A DNA stretch of 64,000 nucleotides from Nitriliruptor sp040882075. GTDB lineage: Bacteria > Actinomycetota > Nitriliruptoria > Nitriliruptorales > Nitriliruptoraceae. The translations under genes were made by a program, and so were the position numbers. The notes beneath the pieces were generated by a model. It saw only the letters and a program-made list of their open reading frames with translations. It made no database searches and was not told where the DNA came from. Shown in pieces: positions 62,661-64,000 of the stretch (positions are counted from its first letter, which is position 1; every line of letters starts with the position of its first letter). The DNA is taken from NCBI RefSeq assembly GCF_040882075.1, contig NZ_JBBEBZ010000092.1:1-64000 (forward strand), given 5' to 3'.

Positions 62661-64000
62661 CTACAGCAGCGGGAGGTAGCGCTCGAGCTCGAACTGGGTG
62701 ACGTGCGCGGCGTACTCGTCCCACTCCTGGCGCTTGTTGGCCAGGAAGTGGGAGAAGAGGTGTTCGCCGAGCGTCTCGGCCACCAGCTCGGAGGACTCCA
62801 TGATCCGCAACGCCTCGCCGAGCGAGGTGGGCAGCCGCTCGATGCTGTGGGCGGCACGCTCCGCGGGGGTCAGCTCGAAGGTGTTCTCCTCGAACTCGTC
62901 GGGCAGCTCGTAGCCCTCCTCGATGCCCTTGAGCCCCGCCGCCAGCAGCAACGCGAACGCGAGGTAGGGGTTGCACGCCGGGTCCGGTGCACGGTACTCG
63001 AGTCGGGTCGAGGCACCCTTGCGCGGCTTGTACATCGGCACACGGATGAGCGCGCTGCGGTTCGAGTGCCCCCACGACACGAAGATGGGCGCCTCGCCGG
63101 TCGGCAGCGGACCATGGAGCCGCGCCGTGAGCCGCTTGTAGGAGTTGACCCACTGGTTGGTGACCGCGGTGATCTCGCGGGCGTGCCGCATGAGCCCGGC
63201 GAGGAACTGCTTGGCGATCGGGGACAGCCGGTAGGGGTCGGAGGCGTCGTGGAAGGCGTTGTTGTCGCCCTCGAACAGCGACAGGTGCAGGTGCATCGAG
63301 CTGCCGAACTCGCCCTCGAGGGGCTTGGGCATGAACGAGGCGTAGACACCGCGCATGAGCGCGGTCTCCTTGACCACCAACCGGAAGGTCATGATGTTGT
63401 CGGCCATCGTCAGCGCATCGGCGTAGCGCAGGTCGATCTCGTGCTGCGACGGTGCAACCTCGTGGTGGCTGAACTCGACCGAGATGCCCATCTTCTCGAG
63501 CATGTTGATGGCCTGGCGGCGGAAGTCCTGCTGGACGTCGAGCGGCGTCATGTCGAAGTACGAGCCGTTGTCGAGCGGCACCGCGTGTTCGGCGTCCTCG
63601 AAGAGGAAGAACTCCATCTCGGGGTGGACGTAGAAGGTGAAGCCCATGTCGGCCGCACGTTCGAGGGTGCGCTTGAGCACCAACCGCGGGTCAGCGGCGA
63701 AGGGCTGGCCATCGGGGGTCACGATGTCGCAGAACATCCTGGCCACGCCCTGGGACTCGGGCCGCCACGGCAGGACCTGGAAGGTCGAGGCGTCCGGGAC
63801 GGCCAGCATGTCGGCCTCCTGGACGCGGGCGAACCCGTCGATGGCCGCCCCGTCGAAGCCGATGCCCTCGCTGAAAGCGTTCTCGAGCTCGGCGGCGGTG
63901 ATCGCCACCGACTTGAGGAACCCGAGCACGTCGGTGAACCACAGCCGGATGAAGCGGACGTCCCGCTCCTCGACGGTGCGGAGGACGTACTCCTGTTGCT
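62661..64000 (-). CDS. glnA2: Glutamine synthetase-like GlnA2, 5' end outside the window
   Basis: 446 residues are visible; the frame is open to base 64000, where it reads EYVLRTVEERDVRFIRLWFT, so only a few N-terminal residues are missing. YVHPEMEFFLF, EFSHHEVAPSQHEIDLRYAD, MPKPLEGEFGSSMHLHLSLF and FVSWGHSNRSALIRVP are the active-site blocks. The adenylylation Tyr of GlnA is replaced: the matching place reads NTFELTPAER with Phe. GlnE should therefore not control it. Homologues act in glutamine or gamma-glutamylamine metabolism. Confidence 0.93.
   Translation of the reverse strand, partial: QQEYVLRTVEERDVRFIRLWFTDVLGFLKSVAITAAELENAFSEGIGFDGAAIDGFARVQEADMLAVPDASTFQVLPWRPESQGVARMFCDIVTPDGQPFAADPRLVLKRTLERAADMGFTFYVHPEMEFFLFEDAEHAVPLDNGSYFDMTPLDVQQDFRRQAINMLEKMGISVEFSHHEVAPSQHEIDLRYADALTMADNIMTFRLVVKETALMRGVYASFMPKPLEGEFGSSMHLHLSLFEGDNNAFHDASDPYRLSPIAKQFLAGLMRHAREITAVTNQWVNSYKRLTARLHGPLPTGEAPIFVSWGHSNRSALIRVPMYKPRKGASTRLEYRAPDPACNPYLAFALLLAAGLKGIEEGYELPDEFEENTFELTPAERAAHSIERLPTSLGEALRIMESSELVAETLGEHLFSHFLANKRQEWDEYAAHVTQFELERYLPLL

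Overview
The window is about 64 kb of very GC-rich DNA with many GTG and TTG starts, stop/start overlaps, the GlgE alpha-glucan pathway, and the glnA / glnE / glnA2 and lpd-sucB-lipB-lipA groupings. This points to an actinobacterium, possibly a deep-branching high-GC lineage such as Nitriliruptoria; the lineage is inference. No rRNA, tRNA or CRISPR array was seen. One 100-N scaffold gap (2945-3044) lies inside treY.

Region 1 (about 0.3-21.6 kb, minus strand) is a glycogen/trehalose locus transcribed glgE, treS-maltokinase, glgB, then after a 2.6 kb interruption a GH57/DUF3536 protein, treZ, glgX, treY and malQ. It joins two trehalose-linked routes: TreY/TreZ (glucan to trehalose) and TreS-Mak-GlgE-GlgB (trehalose to maltose-1-phosphate to glucan). 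Most neighbours overlap by GTGA. The interruption (11.5-14.1 kb) is a toxin-antitoxin-like islet: a nucleotidyltransferase coupled to a stand-alone Clp-N protein, VapBC, and a RES toxin with its Xre/DUF2384 antitoxin. Several genes there, and glgB beside them, carry apparent single-base indels.

Region 2 (21.8-29.2 kb) holds a cysteine desulfurase-like protein, an acyl-CoA synthetase, a universal stress protein, TusA, a small acidic ORF without a start codon, a GAF histidine kinase with a single-domain response regulator, and an A-type Fe-S carrier. Region 3 (29.3-37.2 kb) has a secreted 5'-nucleotidase with S-layer homology repeats set inside its catalytic domain, glycerate kinase, nadA behind a candidate operator, an alpha/beta hydrolase and a phospholipase D protein.

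Region 4 (37.2-47.3 kb) is centred on lipoate: gcvT, lpd with an N-terminal lipoyl domain, sucB, lipB and lipA, plus an MFS transporter and DDAH. lpd and sucB share a 228-bp stretch that is identical at the DNA level. Region 5 (47.3-64 kb) holds a secreted hydrolase, MscS, glnA with a candidate GlnR box, glnE and glnA2. A 1.7-kb segment with a DUF4143 ATPase is inserted directly behind glnA and is flanked by copies of the glnA 3' end. A DoxX operon with a histidine-kinase fragment, a DUF885 peptidase and several hydrolases fill the remainder.

Most transcription units are preceded by a TAGSST or TACGCT hexamer that probably serves as the -10 element, and some genes look leaderless.
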